This document shows, piece by piece, positions 16,512 through 27,915 of a stretch of DNA of 64,000 nucleotides. Under the pieces are notes generated by a model. That model saw only the letters and a program-made list of their open reading frames with translations, had not been told where the DNA came from and ran no database searches. This DNA is from Corynebacterium suedekumii (lineage in GTDB: Bacteria > Actinomycetota > Actinomycetes > Mycobacteriales > Mycobacteriaceae), in the NCBI RefSeq assembly GCF_030252185.1, contig NZ_CP126970.1, forward strand, positions 1,860,001-1,924,000. Reading direction: 5' to 3'. Position 1 is the stretch's first letter. Each line of letters opens with the position of its first letter. The position numbers were made by a program, and so were the translations under genes.

Positions 16512-18686
16512 ATGAGCAACACCGATAACGCCACCGGCGGCGTGAATGAGCCGGATGACCTAAGCACGTCGGAAAATCAGGAAAACCCGCAAGGTGATGC
16601 AGCGCAGGCTGCTTCCACTCCTGTGGAACCGCTGACCATCGAGGACATTGTTGATCCCGAGGCACCGGTCCAGGAGCAGAACACCGGGGACGCGGATACT
16701 TCTGAGACCACCGGCTCCGAGACGGATGTCCCGGACACTAAAGACAACACTGACAACCACGCCTCAGAAGACGCGTCCACCGAGAAGGCGGACGGCAACG
16801 GTTTCGCCGCCCTCGGCCTGCCGGACAACGTCCTCGCAGCGGTGAAGAAGGTGGGTTACGAGACCCCCTCCGCGATCCAGGCACAGACCATCCCGGTCCT
16901 GATGGAGGGTAACGACGTCGTCGGCCTCGCCCAGACCGGTACCGGCAAGACCGCAGCCTTCGCGCTGCCGATTCTCGCCCGCATCGACCTCGAGGACCGC
17001 TCCCCGCAGGCGCTGGTTCTCGCGCCGACCCGTGAGCTCGCGCTCCAGGTCGCCGACTCCTTCCAATCCTTCGCGGACCACCTGGGCAAGATCAGCGTCC
17101 TGCCGATCTACGGCGGACAGGCCTACGGCATCCAGCTGTCCGGCCTGCGCCGCGGCGCCCAGATCATCGTGGGCACCCCGGGTCGTGTCATCGACCACCT
17201 GGCCAAGGGCTCCCTCGACATCTCCCGTCTGCGTTTCCTCGTCCTCGACGAGGCCGACGAGATGCTCAACATGGGCTTCCAGGAGGATGTCGAGCGCATC
17301 CTCGAGGACACCCCGGACGAGAAGCAGGTCGCCCTGTTCTCGGCGACGATGCCCAACGGCATCCGCAAGATCTCCAAGCAGTACCTCAACGACCCGCAGG
17401 AGATCTCGGTCAAGTCCGAGACCCGCACCAACACCAACATCACGCAGCGCTTCCTCAACGTCGCGCACCGCAACAAGCTCGACGCCATCACCCGCATCCT
17501 CGAGGTCACCGAGTTCGAGGCCATGATCGTCTTCGTGCGCACCAAGCACGAGACCGAGGAGATCGCCGAGAAGCTGCGCGCCCGCGGATTCTCCGCCGCC
17601 GCCATCAACGGCGACATCGCGCAGAACCAGCGTGAACGCACCGTCGACCAGCTCAAGGACGGCCGACTGGACATCCTGGTCGCGACCGACGTCGCCGCCC
17701 GCGGCCTCGACGTCGAGCGCATCAGCCACGTGTTCAACTTCGACATCCCGAACGACACCGAGTCCTACGTCCACCGCATCGGCCGCACCGGCCGCGCAGG
17801 GCGTACCGGTGAGGCGATCCTCTTCGTCACCCCGCGTGAGCGCCGCATGCTGCGTGCCATCGAGCGTGCCACTAACGCCCCGCTCACCGAGATGGAACTG
17901 CCCTCGGTCGATGACGTCAACGAGGCCCGCAAGGCCAAGTTCATGGACTCCATCACCGAGGCCCTCGAGTCGAAGCAGATCGACCTGTTCCGCGGCATGA
18001 TCAAGTCCTACGCCGAAGAGCACGACGTCCCCGTCGAGGACGTCGCCGCAGCTCTGGCCTCCCAGGCCCAGGCCGGCAACGACTTCCTGATGAAGGAGCC
18101 CCCGCCGGAGCGTCGCCGTGAGCGCAACGACCGTGACCGTGGTGACCGAGGCGATCGTGGTGGCCGTTTCGACCGCGACGACCGTGGCCCGCGCGGCGGC
18201 GGCTCCCGCTTCGACCGCGACGGCGACTTCGCCACCTACCGCCTCGCGGTGGGCAAGCGACAGAACGTCCGCCCGGGCGCCATCGTCGGCGCCCTGGCCA
18301 ACGAAGGCGGCCTGACCTCCAAGGACTTCGGCCGCATCACCATCGCCGTCGACCACACCCTGGTCGAGCTGCCCAAGGACATGGACAAGTCCGTCCTGGA
18401 CCGCCTGTCCGACACCCGCATCTCCGGCCAGCTCATCAACATCGAGCCCGACGCCGGCGGACGCCCGCCGCGCCGCTTCGAGCGCGACGACCGTGGTGGC
18501 CGTGGTGGTTTCCGCGGCGGCCGTGACCGCGATGATCGCGGCGGCCGAGGCGGCTTCCGTGGCCGTGACGACCGTGGTGACCGCGGTGGTTACCGTGGTC
18601 GGGACCGCGATGACCGGGGCGACCGTGGCGGTTTCCGCGGTCGTGACCGTGACGATCGCGGCGGCCGAGGCGGCTGGCGCGACTAG
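16512..18686 (+). CDS. deaD: DEAD-box RNA helicase with acidic N-tail and RGG C-tail
   Basis: The 724-residue protein unwinds RNA duplexes, probably in ribosome assembly and mRNA turnover. After about 95 acidic, disordered residues come the Q motif (GFAALGLPD to PSAIQAQTIP), motif I AQTGTGKT (near 138-145), DEAD (near 247), SAT, and motif VI HRIGRTGRAGR. A DbpA-type RNA-binding domain (near 575-650) follows. The last 70 residues are repeats of RGG, RDRDDRG and GGFRGR type, which bind RNA and can drive condensate formation. A TAGGCT box (16497-16502) ten bases before the start suggests a very short leader. It is monocistronic, ending in a terminator at 18701. Confidence 0.92.
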   Translation: MSNTDNATGGVNEPDDLSTSENQENPQGDAAQAASTPVEPLTIEDIVDPEAPVQEQNTGDADTSETTGSETDVPDTKDNTDNHASEDASTEKADGNGFAALGLPDNVLAAVKKVGYETPSAIQAQTIPVLMEGNDVVGLAQTGTGKTAAFALPILARIDLEDRSPQALVLAPTRELALQVADSFQSFADHLGKISVLPIYGGQAYGIQLSGLRRGAQIIVGTPGRVIDHLAKGSLDISRLRFLVLDEADEMLNMGFQEDVERILEDTPDEKQVALFSATMPNGIRKISKQYLNDPQEISVKSETRTNTNITQRFLNVAHRNKLDAITRILEVTEFEAMIVFVRTKHETEEIAEKLRARGFSAAAINGDIAQNQRERTVDQLKDGRLDILVATDVAARGLDVERISHVFNFDIPNDTESYVHRIGRTGRAGRTGEAILFVTPRERRMLRAIERATNAPLTEMELPSVDDVNEARKAKFMDSITEALESKQIDLFRGMIKSYAEEHDVPVEDVAAALASQAQAGNDFLMKEPPPERRRERNDRDRGDRGDRGGRFDRDDRGPRGGGSRFDRDGDFATYRLAVGKRQNVRPGAIVGALANEGGLTSKDFGRITIAVDHTLVELPKDMDKSVLDRLSDTRISGQLINIEPDAGGRPPRRFERDDRGGRGGFRGGRDRDDRGGRGGFRGRDDRGDRGGYRGRDRDDRGDRGGFRGRDRDDRGGRGGWRD

Positions 18687-18700
18687 CCTGTAGCACCCTG

Positions 18701-18740
18701 AGACCCCCATTCTCCGACGTTGTCGGGGAGTGGGGGTCTT
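18701..18740 (+). terminator. Terminator of the DEAD-box helicase gene
   Basis: AGACCCCCA (18701-18709) pairs with TGGGGGTCT (18731-18739). An inner stem forms between CTCC/CGAC and GTCG/GGAG. A weak T-rich tail (TTGTGTGTG) follows. Confidence 0.8.
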
Positions 18741-19103
18741 GTGTGTGGGCCCTCCAGGCTAGGTCTTCCGGGCTCCAGTTCGGGGCATGAGGACCGGGGT
18801 AGTCCAGTTCGGGCATTCGAGAAAGGGTATTCATCGGGTAGCGGAGCCAGGCTTCTCAATTGATGCCCCTCCTCGAATGCCCCTGAAGGCGACATGGTCC
18901 CAGCGAACATCCCGGTACTACGGGGACGGTGATCGGATTAGAAGACGCTGGCACCGGCGAACAGCTCCGAAACCTGGCAGATACGCGCCGAATTACCGGG
19001 AAAACGGAGTCGAATGCAGTTCACCGGCCGGATTTCGGTGTCGCGTCAGCCGACGGGGGATTCTGTCAACCATATGTAGACACGTGAACTACCATATCTA
19101 TAC
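18741..19103. other. 363-bp region without a gene; holds one long stem-loop
   Basis: No reading frame in this stretch has a convincing start, codon bias or homology. Its GC is lower than in the surrounding genes. It contains the 80-base stem-loop at 18808-18887 and, just before the next gene, the E-box-like CACGTG flanked by ATATGTAG and CTACCATAT. Confidence 0.6.
18808..18887 (+). ncRNA. Long imperfect stem-loop, candidate non-coding RNA or repeat remnant
   Basis: GGGCATTCGAG (18811-18821) pairs perfectly with CTCGAATGCCC (18872-18882). Outside this TTC pairs with GAA across a small bulge. Inside, AGGG pairs with CCCT and CATC with GATG, leaving a loop of about 26 bases. The element therefore has roughly 22 base pairs with bulges and lies in otherwise empty DNA. 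It is neither followed by a T-tract nor next to a gene end. The strand is arbitrary. It could be a small RNA, a regulatory leader or the paired ends of a lost miniature element. Confidence 0.35.
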
Positions 19104-19766
19104 ATGGACGCCTCTCTCTTTCTCTTCATTGTCGCCGTCGTCGTGGGCTCGGCGGTCGGCGCACTGGTCGGGGCCCGGGCGACGACCCGGGCCGGACAGG
19201 AAGCCCATGACCGGAAGCTGCGGACTCAACAGCGAGAGGCATTTTCTGAGCTGGTGCTGCACTCGGCGCGGATGCGGCATCGTCTGCAGCGCACGTACGT
19301 GCTGGAGGAGGAGATTCGGTTCTATGCCTGGGAGGGCCTGGATCTCGTGCGCCGGGCGTCGTCGGATGCGGTTGATGATGATGTCCGGTGCCTGTTGCGG
19401 AAGCTGAGGTACGGGTTCGAGCGGGTCACGCTGGCCGGTGTGGTGGGGAAGGTCGATTCGCGGGGGCGGGCGTTCCCGTCCCGTGATGAGGGCGAGGACC
19501 TCATCGTCTACATGGATCAGTTGCTGGAGGAGGCGGAGCGGGAGGTCGTTGACCGGGTGGTGCCGGCTCGGGGGTCGCGGCCGCTGGATGCGCTGTTCAC
19601 CACGTCGGAGGACAAGCGCTCAGCAGTGTGCGTGGAGACGTTCCAGGAACTGGAGCTCCCGCAGGCCACGGATCCCGACATCGGTCCTGCCACTCAGGAG
19701 GCCATCGAGGCCCCGGAGGCTGAGGAGTCAACGACCCCGGAGGTCACGGGTCGTTTCGCTCCGTAG
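19104..19766 (+). CDS. Membrane-anchored hypothetical protein, 220 aa
   Basis: The protein has a single N-terminal membrane helix (residues about 4-26, with small-residue packing GSAVGALVGARA) followed by a cytoplasmic, helical, highly charged domain and an acidic Pro/Glu/Thr-rich C-tail. The topology and the repeated Arg/Glu pattern after the anchor recall bacterial proteins with a short anchor and a coiled cytoplasmic rod, but I do not recognise a family. Convergent with the DUF2269-like gene, it shares the strong stem-loop at 19793-19832. Confidence 0.6.
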   Translation: MDASLFLFIVAVVVGSAVGALVGARATTRAGQEAHDRKLRTQQREAFSELVLHSARMRHRLQRTYVLEEEIRFYAWEGLDLVRRASSDAVDDDVRCLLRKLRYGFERVTLAGVVGKVDSRGRAFPSRDEGEDLIVYMDQLLEEAEREVVDRVVPARGSRPLDALFTTSEDKRSAVCVETFQELELPQATDPDIGPATQEAIEAPEAEESTTPEVTGRFAP

Positions 19767-19792
19767 AAGTGACCCGGGCCCGAAGAATCACT

Positions 19793-19832
19793 GAACCCCG
19801 CTGACCGACGGCGTCGTCGGTCAGCGGGGTTC
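19793..19832. terminator. Bidirectional terminator between convergent genes
   Basis: An 18-base perfect stem (19793-19810 with 19815-19832, arms beginning GAACCCCGCTGACC) has a four-base GCGT loop. It separates the plus-strand gene ending at 19766 from the minus-strand gene ending at 19850. Its symmetry and placement suit termination in both directions despite weak T-tracts. Confidence 0.85.
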
Positions 19833-19849
19833 ACAACTCTGGGAAACCT

Positions 19850-20326
19850 TTACAGGTACATCAGGACCAGCATGATGACCCACAGCAGGGCGAAGATGCC
19901 GCTGAACATGGAGAGCTGGGACTTGGTCTTGGACCACTTGGTGTCGTCGAGGCGGTCGTTCTCCGGGTCGTAGTCGCCGGCATCGAGGAGGCCGAGGGAG
20001 CCCATCATCTTCTTCTGGCGGGGGATGACCAGCAGCAGGAGGATGATCCAGGCGATGACGGCGAGGGTGATGGCGATGTGGAACTGGCCCTGGGACCAGT
20101 AGGCGCTGTTGGTGAACATGATGGCCACACCGAGCAGCGGGACGATGGCGGCGAGGACGCCGTAGAGGCTGGAAACCTTGTGCAGGACGGTGGCGGCACC
20201 GGCGGCCTTGGCGTCACCGGCGTGGGCCTTGGCGGCCTGGCTGGGGAACAGGGAGGTGGCGACGGTGGCGGGGCCGATGAAGAGCACGGCGGCCAGCACG
20301 TGGAGGACGATGAGAATCGTGTTCAA
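19850..20326 (-). CDS. DUF2269-like four-TM membrane protein
   Basis: This 158-residue protein has four hydrophobic helices. The first, LIVLHVLAAVLFIGPATVATS, carries the His and Gly-Pro pattern common to DUF2269/CopD-like membrane proteins. A conserved PRQKKMMGSLGLLDAGDYDPEND loop follows the third helix. The function is unknown. Related proteins are common in Corynebacterium as single genes. The near-palindrome CCTATCTATAGACAGG (20374-20389) upstream may be part of its promoter. Confidence 0.7.
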   Translation of the reverse strand: MNTILIVLHVLAAVLFIGPATVATSLFPSQAAKAHAGDAKAAGAATVLHKVSSLYGVLAAIVPLLGVAIMFTNSAYWSQGQFHIAITLAVIAWIILLLLVIPRQKKMMGSLGLLDAGDYDPENDRLDDTKWSKTKSQLSMFSGIFALLWVIMLVLMYL

Positions 20327-20397
20327 GGGGGAGAGCCTTTCAGGGCTGTTCGGGCAAATTGTCCATCGACCACCCTATCTATAGACAGGCCGAAGGT

Positions 20398-20979
20398 CTA
20401 TTCGACACGGTGTCGACAAACCCTGGTCATCACGGCGATGTCCTCGGCGGGCAGCGGGAGGTCGTAGGCCACGGCCACGGCACCGAGGCGTTGGGCGTAG
20501 GCGCAGCGGGATCCGCGTTCGGGTGGCAGCCATTCGGACGGCAGGAGGTCGGATTTGGCGCGGTTAACCGGGGCGGCGACGACGAGGAGGTTGAGCGGGT
20601 CGTTGGCGAATTCTTCCCGCCTCGACGCCGGCCAGGCGTGCGCCCCGAGGTCCCAGGCGGCTGACAGGGGCAGGACGTGGTCGATCTCCAGAGCATCGTC
20701 GGCGGTCAGGACGGTCCCGGTGTAGGGGTCGGTGACGGTGCCGCCGGTGACGGTGCAGCCGGGGGTGAGCACGGCGGCGTCGATAAGCGAGAGGAGCACG
20801 GCCTCGCGGACGGTGCAGGCGTCGGCGGGGGACCAGCCGGCGCCGAATTCGGTGCGGTCGTAGCCGAGGACGCGGGCGCGTTGGGGGACTTCCGTGACCG
20901 GCGGGATGTCTTCGGGCCAGCCGCGGGGGAGGAGCAGCCACAGGGTGGCCAGGATCAGGACAAAGAGAAAGGGCCTCAC
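20398..20979 (-). CDS. Exported or membrane-anchored HNH nuclease-like protein (DUF1524/GmrSD C-terminal type)
   Basis: The frame from the GTG at 20979 gives 193 residues that open with a hydrophobic export or anchor segment (PFLFVLILATLWLLL). The following domain carries the DUF1524-like HNH core: EIDHVLPLSAAWDLGAHAW, then FANDPLNLLVVAAPVNRAKS and LPSEWLPP, with the metal-binding His of DHVLP and the Asn of NDPLNL and NRAKS. It is probably a metal-dependent DNase acting outside the cytoplasm. The start is uncertain because it lies within the putative putP terminator hairpin, so a leaderless or attenuated mRNA is possible. Confidence 0.72.
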   Translation of the reverse strand: MRPFLFVLILATLWLLLPRGWPEDIPPVTEVPQRARVLGYDRTEFGAGWSPADACTVREAVLLSLIDAAVLTPGCTVTGGTVTDPYTGTVLTADDALEIDHVLPLSAAWDLGAHAWPASRREEFANDPLNLLVVAAPVNRAKSDLLPSEWLPPERGSRCAYAQRLGAVAVAYDLPLPAEDIAVMTRVCRHRVE

Positions 20980-21003
20980 ATCCAGTTGGACTGAATGGAG
21001 GCC
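20961..21003 (-). terminator. putP terminator overlapping the HNH gene start
   Basis: Read on the minus strand, GGCCTC pairs with GAGGCC (20998-21003 with 20972-20977). CAT pairs with ATG and CAGT with ACTG inside, and the T-rich tail CTTTCTCTTT (20961-20971) follows. The shape is that of a Rho-independent terminator for putP. The predicted GTG start of the HNH gene lies within the 3' arm, so the element may also act as an attenuator. Confidence 0.6.
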
Positions 21004-21034
21004 CTCGAGGTTCCCGGGGAACCGGAGAAAAAGG

Positions 21035-22609
21035 TTAGACCTCGCCGCGCTCGACCTTGACGGCGGCGGTCTCGAAGTCGGTGTCCTCGTTCTTGGCGGT
21101 GACCCGGGCGAGCTTCGCGGCCTGGTCGAACTCCTCGGTGACCTCCGGCTTGGGCTTGGAGGTGGCGAGGGTGACGGCGACCATGACGAGGGTGGCCAGG
21201 ATGAAGCCCGGGACCATCTCGTAGATGATGTCGCTGAAGAAGTTGCCCCAGACGAACACGGTGACGGCACCGGTGATCATGCCGGCGATCGCGCCCGGAG
21301 CGTTGAGACGCTTCCAGTACAGCGAGGCCAGGACGATCGGGCCGAAGGCGGAGCCGAAGCCCGCCCAGGCGAAGCCGACCAGCCCCAGGATGGTGTCGGA
21401 GGGATTGACGGCCAGGATGCCGGCGATGACGGCGACCACGACGACGGCGGTGCGCGACAGGTTGATCAGGACGTTCTCGTTCGGCAGCTTCTTGGCCACG
21501 ATCTTGTACAGGTCCTCGATGAGGGAGGAGGACACGACCAGCAGCTGCGAGGACATGGTGGACATGATCGCGGCGAGGACGGCGGTGAGCACGAGGCCGG
21601 CGATGAGCGGGTGGAACAGGATGCGGCCCATGTCGAGGAAGATGGTCTCGAAGGCTTCACGGTCGGTGACGGCGATGTCCGGGTTCTGGGAGAAGAACAC
21701 GGTGCCGATGATCGCGGTGAAAGTGGCGCCGAGGATGCACAGGAACATCCAGCCGACGCCGATCCAGCGGCCCTGCTTGGCCTCGGCGGGGGTGCGCAGC
21801 GCCATGAAGCGGACGAGGATGTGCGGCTGGCCGAAGTAGCCGAAGCCCCAGGCCAGGTTGCCGATGATGGCGGCGGCGGACACGCCGGCGATCATGTTGA
21901 AGTAGGTCGGGTTGCCCACACCGTCGGTGTAGGGGCCGTAGTCGTTGTTGGCGGCCCAGGACCAGATGTCGGACGGGTTGTCCAGGGCGATCAGTGCCAT
22001 GACCGGCACGATGATCAGGGAGGCGAACATGATCATGCCCTGCACGGCGTCGGTGTAGGACACGGCCAGGAAGCCGCCGATGAAGGTGTAGGCCACGGTC
22101 ACGGCCGCGACGATGAGCATGCCGGTGAGGTACTCGCCACCGAAGGTCGCCTCGAAGTAGCGGCCGCCGGAGACCATGCCGGAGGAGACGTAGAAGGTGA
22201 AGAAGAAGATGATGATGATCGACGCGATGACGCGCAGCGCACGGGAACGGTCACGCAGCCGGTTCTCGAAGAAGCTGGGCAGCGTGATCGAGTTGTTGGA
22301 GATCTCCGTGTAGGAGCGCAGTCGTGGTGCGACCCACTTCCAGTTCGCCCAGGCGCCGACGAGCAGGCCGATGGCGATCCACAGTTCGGACATGCCGGTG
22401 AGGAAGAGCGCACCGGGCAGGCCCATGAGCAGCCAGCCCGACATGTCGGACGCGCCGGCGGACATGGCGGCCACGAACGGGTTGAGGCCGCGGTCGGCCA
22501 GGACGTAGTCGTCGTACTTGTCGGTCTTCCGGTAGCTCCAGTAGCCGATGGCCAACATCAGTCCCATATAGATGACGATGGCCAGAACGAACCAGGTAGT
22601 TTCGCTCAC
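21035..22609 (-). CDS. putP: Sodium/proline symporter PutP
   Basis: The 524-residue sodium:solute symporter family protein (SSSF, 12-13 helices) imports proline using the sodium gradient. It shows the family signature in TM2 (AMSAGASDMSGWLLMGLPGA), the AFGYWGF-like GFGYFGQPHILVRFMA block and an acidic C-tail (EDTDFETAAVKVERGEV). The start is a GTG at 22609 with an excellent AGGAGG site seven bases upstream. The HNH gene follows after a terminator-like hairpin. The divergent SNF2 operon begins 256 bases away. Confidence 0.93.
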   Translation of the reverse strand: MSETTWFVLAIVIYMGLMLAIGYWSYRKTDKYDDYVLADRGLNPFVAAMSAGASDMSGWLLMGLPGALFLTGMSELWIAIGLLVGAWANWKWVAPRLRSYTEISNNSITLPSFFENRLRDRSRALRVIASIIIIFFFTFYVSSGMVSGGRYFEATFGGEYLTGMLIVAAVTVAYTFIGGFLAVSYTDAVQGMIMFASLIIVPVMALIALDNPSDIWSWAANNDYGPYTDGVGNPTYFNMIAGVSAAAIIGNLAWGFGYFGQPHILVRFMALRTPAEAKQGRWIGVGWMFLCILGATFTAIIGTVFFSQNPDIAVTDREAFETIFLDMGRILFHPLIAGLVLTAVLAAIMSTMSSQLLVVSSSLIEDLYKIVAKKLPNENVLINLSRTAVVVVAVIAGILAVNPSDTILGLVGFAWAGFGSAFGPIVLASLYWKRLNAPGAIAGMITGAVTVFVWGNFFSDIIYEMVPGFILATLVMVAVTLATSKPKPEVTEEFDQAAKLARVTAKNEDTDFETAAVKVERGEV

Positions 22610-22865
22610 CTGTGATCCTCCTCATAGAATTGGCACAATTGTTCAATCCACCGCACGGTAACGAGGTATGAGGGTCGACCCAAATTGAATCCGGGGTTTT
22701 CCCGCCCGGTGGGGGCGGGGATTGGGGGAACCATGGCGCAACCTGCGACGAACCTGGATGTAACGAAGCTGTAACAATGGTCCGGGGTGGTCGGATCGGG
22801 GCGGAAATGATCCTTAAATCGCAGGCAGGGGGGCTGTGTCGGGCGTGGGTGGTAGAAAGAACCTT

Positions 22866-25951
<3,086 letters not shown>

Positions 25952-25952
<1 letters not shown>

Positions 25953-26773
25953 TGGCCCAGCGCCCCAGCGACGACAACGTCATCTACGCCAACTTCGGTG
26001 CGAAGACCCGCGTCGAGAAGCCCACCCAGTCCCTGCCTCCGCGCCGCCGCGCGTCCCTGTCCCCGGCCGCCCAGCTGCTTCTCGACGCCGTCCTCTCCCG
26101 CGCCGATGCCGGCCGCGTCACCCGCGGCCGGCAGTACGCCGCCGCCGGGCACGTCGTCTCCCTCGAGGTCCTGTCCGGCCGCGTCCACGCCCAGGTCGCC
26201 GGCTCCCAGAACGAGCCCTTCCAGGTGACCATCCAGCTGCCCTACCGGTCGACCGACGACATCGCCGGCGTCTCCGCCGAACTGGCGCGCACCGCCAACG
26301 GCCTGCGCCTGGCCCGCCAGGGTGAGGTCTCCGATTCACTGCTCCACGTCCTGCTCGCCGATGACCCCGGCGACATCCGCCTGCTGTGTGACTGCCCCGA
26401 CCCCTCCCCGGTGTGCAAGCACGAGGTGGCGGTGGCCGAGAAACTCGCCGCCAGGATGGACGCCGATCCTCTGCTGCTGTTCGAACTGCGCGGCATGAAC
26501 CTCGGTTCCCTGGAGACGGCCGTCATGGCCCAGGCCCGGTCCGCCTCCCGCGAATCCGAGGATGACCCGGAGCTGTTCTGGACCGGGCGACAGTTCCCTG
26601 ACCTGCCCCATCCCCGGGTCGCTCCGGCGCTGGACGATTCGGACCTCGATCTGCTGCACAAGGCGATGCGGACGATCTCCTACACCAACGTCGAACAGCT
26701 GCGCGCGGTCTCGGACATCGAGGATCTCTACGACGCCCTGTGTCGGGGTGGCGTGATAGACAATGACACATGA
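25952..26773 (+). CDS. SWIM zinc-finger protein, partner of the SNF2 helicase
   Basis: This 273-residue protein carries a SWIM zinc motif: two cysteines in LLCDCPDPSPVC, then CKH (near residues 145-157), which gives the CxC-xn-CxH pattern. SWIM domains bind DNA or protein and accompany SNF2 helicases in many actinobacteria. The start is the GTG in TAGTG, and the stop overlaps the next start (ATGA at 26770). Translational coupling to both neighbours argues for a stoichiometric complex. Confidence 0.82.
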
Positions 26774-27912
26774 CCTCGACGACGTTCCTGCACACCTCTG
26801 ACCTGCAGCTGGGCATGACCCGCTGGTTCCTCGACGATGATGCCCAGGGCCGTTTCGACGATGCCCGCCTGCGCGCCATCGACCGGCTCGGTGAGGTGGC
26901 CGCCGAGCGCGGGTGCGCCTTCATCGTCGTCGCCGGTGACGTCTTCGAACACAACTCCCTGTCCGACCGGGTCACCGGCCGCGCCCTCGAGCGCCTCCGG
27001 GCCCTGCCCGTGCCGGTCTACCTCCTGCCCGGCAACCACGATCCGCTGGTGGCGGACTCGGTGTTCCGGCGGATCGAGGTGGACGGGGTCCACGTCCTCA
27101 GTGACTCCACCCCGGTGCCGGTGTCCCCGGGCGTGGAGATCGTCGGCGCCCCGCTGCTGGCCAAACGCGCCACCACGGACCTGGTGCGCCAGGCCCTGGA
27201 GCCGCTGGAACCCACCGACGGGATCCGGGTGCTCGTCGGCCACGGGCAGGCCGAGTCACGCTCCAACGAGGACGATCTCGCCCTCATTGACCTGGCGTAC
27301 GCGGAATCGAGGGTGGCGGACGGCACGGTCGACGTCATCGCTCTCGGCGACACCCACTCCGCCGGGCAGGTCGGCACCTCCGGGTGCGTGTGGTTCTCCG
27401 GTGCGCCCGAGACCACCGACTTCCTCGACCACGCCACCGCCGGCGGCGGCGAGACCAACTCCGGCAACGCCCTGGTGGTGACGGTGACCAAGTCCGCGGC
27501 CACCGATGTGACCGTGGACGTCGAGGAGGTGGCGGTCGGGGAGTGGACCTTCGAGGCCCTCGACCGGGAACTGCTCTCCGCCGAGGACGTCACCGACTTC
27601 CTGGCCACCCTCGACGCCTACCCGCACAAGGACCGCACCGTGATCAAGTACGGGCTCCGCGGCACCCTCACCATGACCGACACCCGCCGCCTCGAGGCCG
27701 GGCTGGCGGAACACCGTCCCGTCTTCGCGGCCCTGTTCGAGCGTGAACGCCTCACCGACCTGCACCTGGAACCCGGGGCCGAGGAACTCGCGGACCTCGG
27801 GATCAGCGGCTTCGCCGCCGGTGCCCTCGGCGAACTGGTCGACGCCGCCGAGGCCGATCCCACCGCCCGAGACGCCGTCAACCTCTTCTTCCGCCTGTCC
27901 AAGGAGGCCTGA
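26770..27912 (+). CDS. SbcD/YhaO-like metallophosphoesterase (DNA exonuclease family)
   Basis: The 380-residue protein has the calcineurin-like motifs GDVFEHN (GDxxE), GNHDPL (GNHD) and VGHGQAESR. The first metal motif is DLQ instead of DxH, and the last is GDTH instead of GHxH, so two canonical ligands differ from SbcD. In the YhaO-type branch the motif varies, so activity may still be present. It is followed after three bases by an SMC-like ATPase, the usual nuclease-ATPase arrangement. It likely processes DNA ends or stalled forks with the SNF2/SWIM proteins encoded upstream. Confidence 0.8.
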   Translation: MTSTTFLHTSDLQLGMTRWFLDDDAQGRFDDARLRAIDRLGEVAAERGCAFIVVAGDVFEHNSLSDRVTGRALERLRALPVPVYLLPGNHDPLVADSVFRRIEVDGVHVLSDSTPVPVSPGVEIVGAPLLAKRATTDLVRQALEPLEPTDGIRVLVGHGQAESRSNEDDLALIDLAYAESRVADGTVDVIALGDTHSAGQVGTSGCVWFSGAPETTDFLDHATAGGGETNSGNALVVTVTKSAATDVTVDVEEVAVGEWTFEALDRELLSAEDVTDFLATLDAYPHKDRTVIKYGLRGTLTMTDTRRLEAGLAEHRPVFAALFERERLTDLHLEPGAEELADLGISGFAAGALGELVDAAEADPTARDAVNLFFRLSKEA

Positions 27913-27915
27913 GCC

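Noticed and set aside
16764..18710. 648-codon open frame antisense to the DEAD-box helicase
   Set aside because: It mirrors the helicase codon pattern and has no homology-like motifs.
18787..19407. Plus-strand frame starting in the intergenic region before the 220-residue gene
   Set aside because: It overlaps that gene in another frame, has poor codon bias and no recognisable domain.
20374..20389. Near-palindrome CCTATCTATAGACAGG and the similar CCATATCTATACATGG near 19091
   Set aside because: The two are only loosely alike and imperfect, so a shared operator is not supported.
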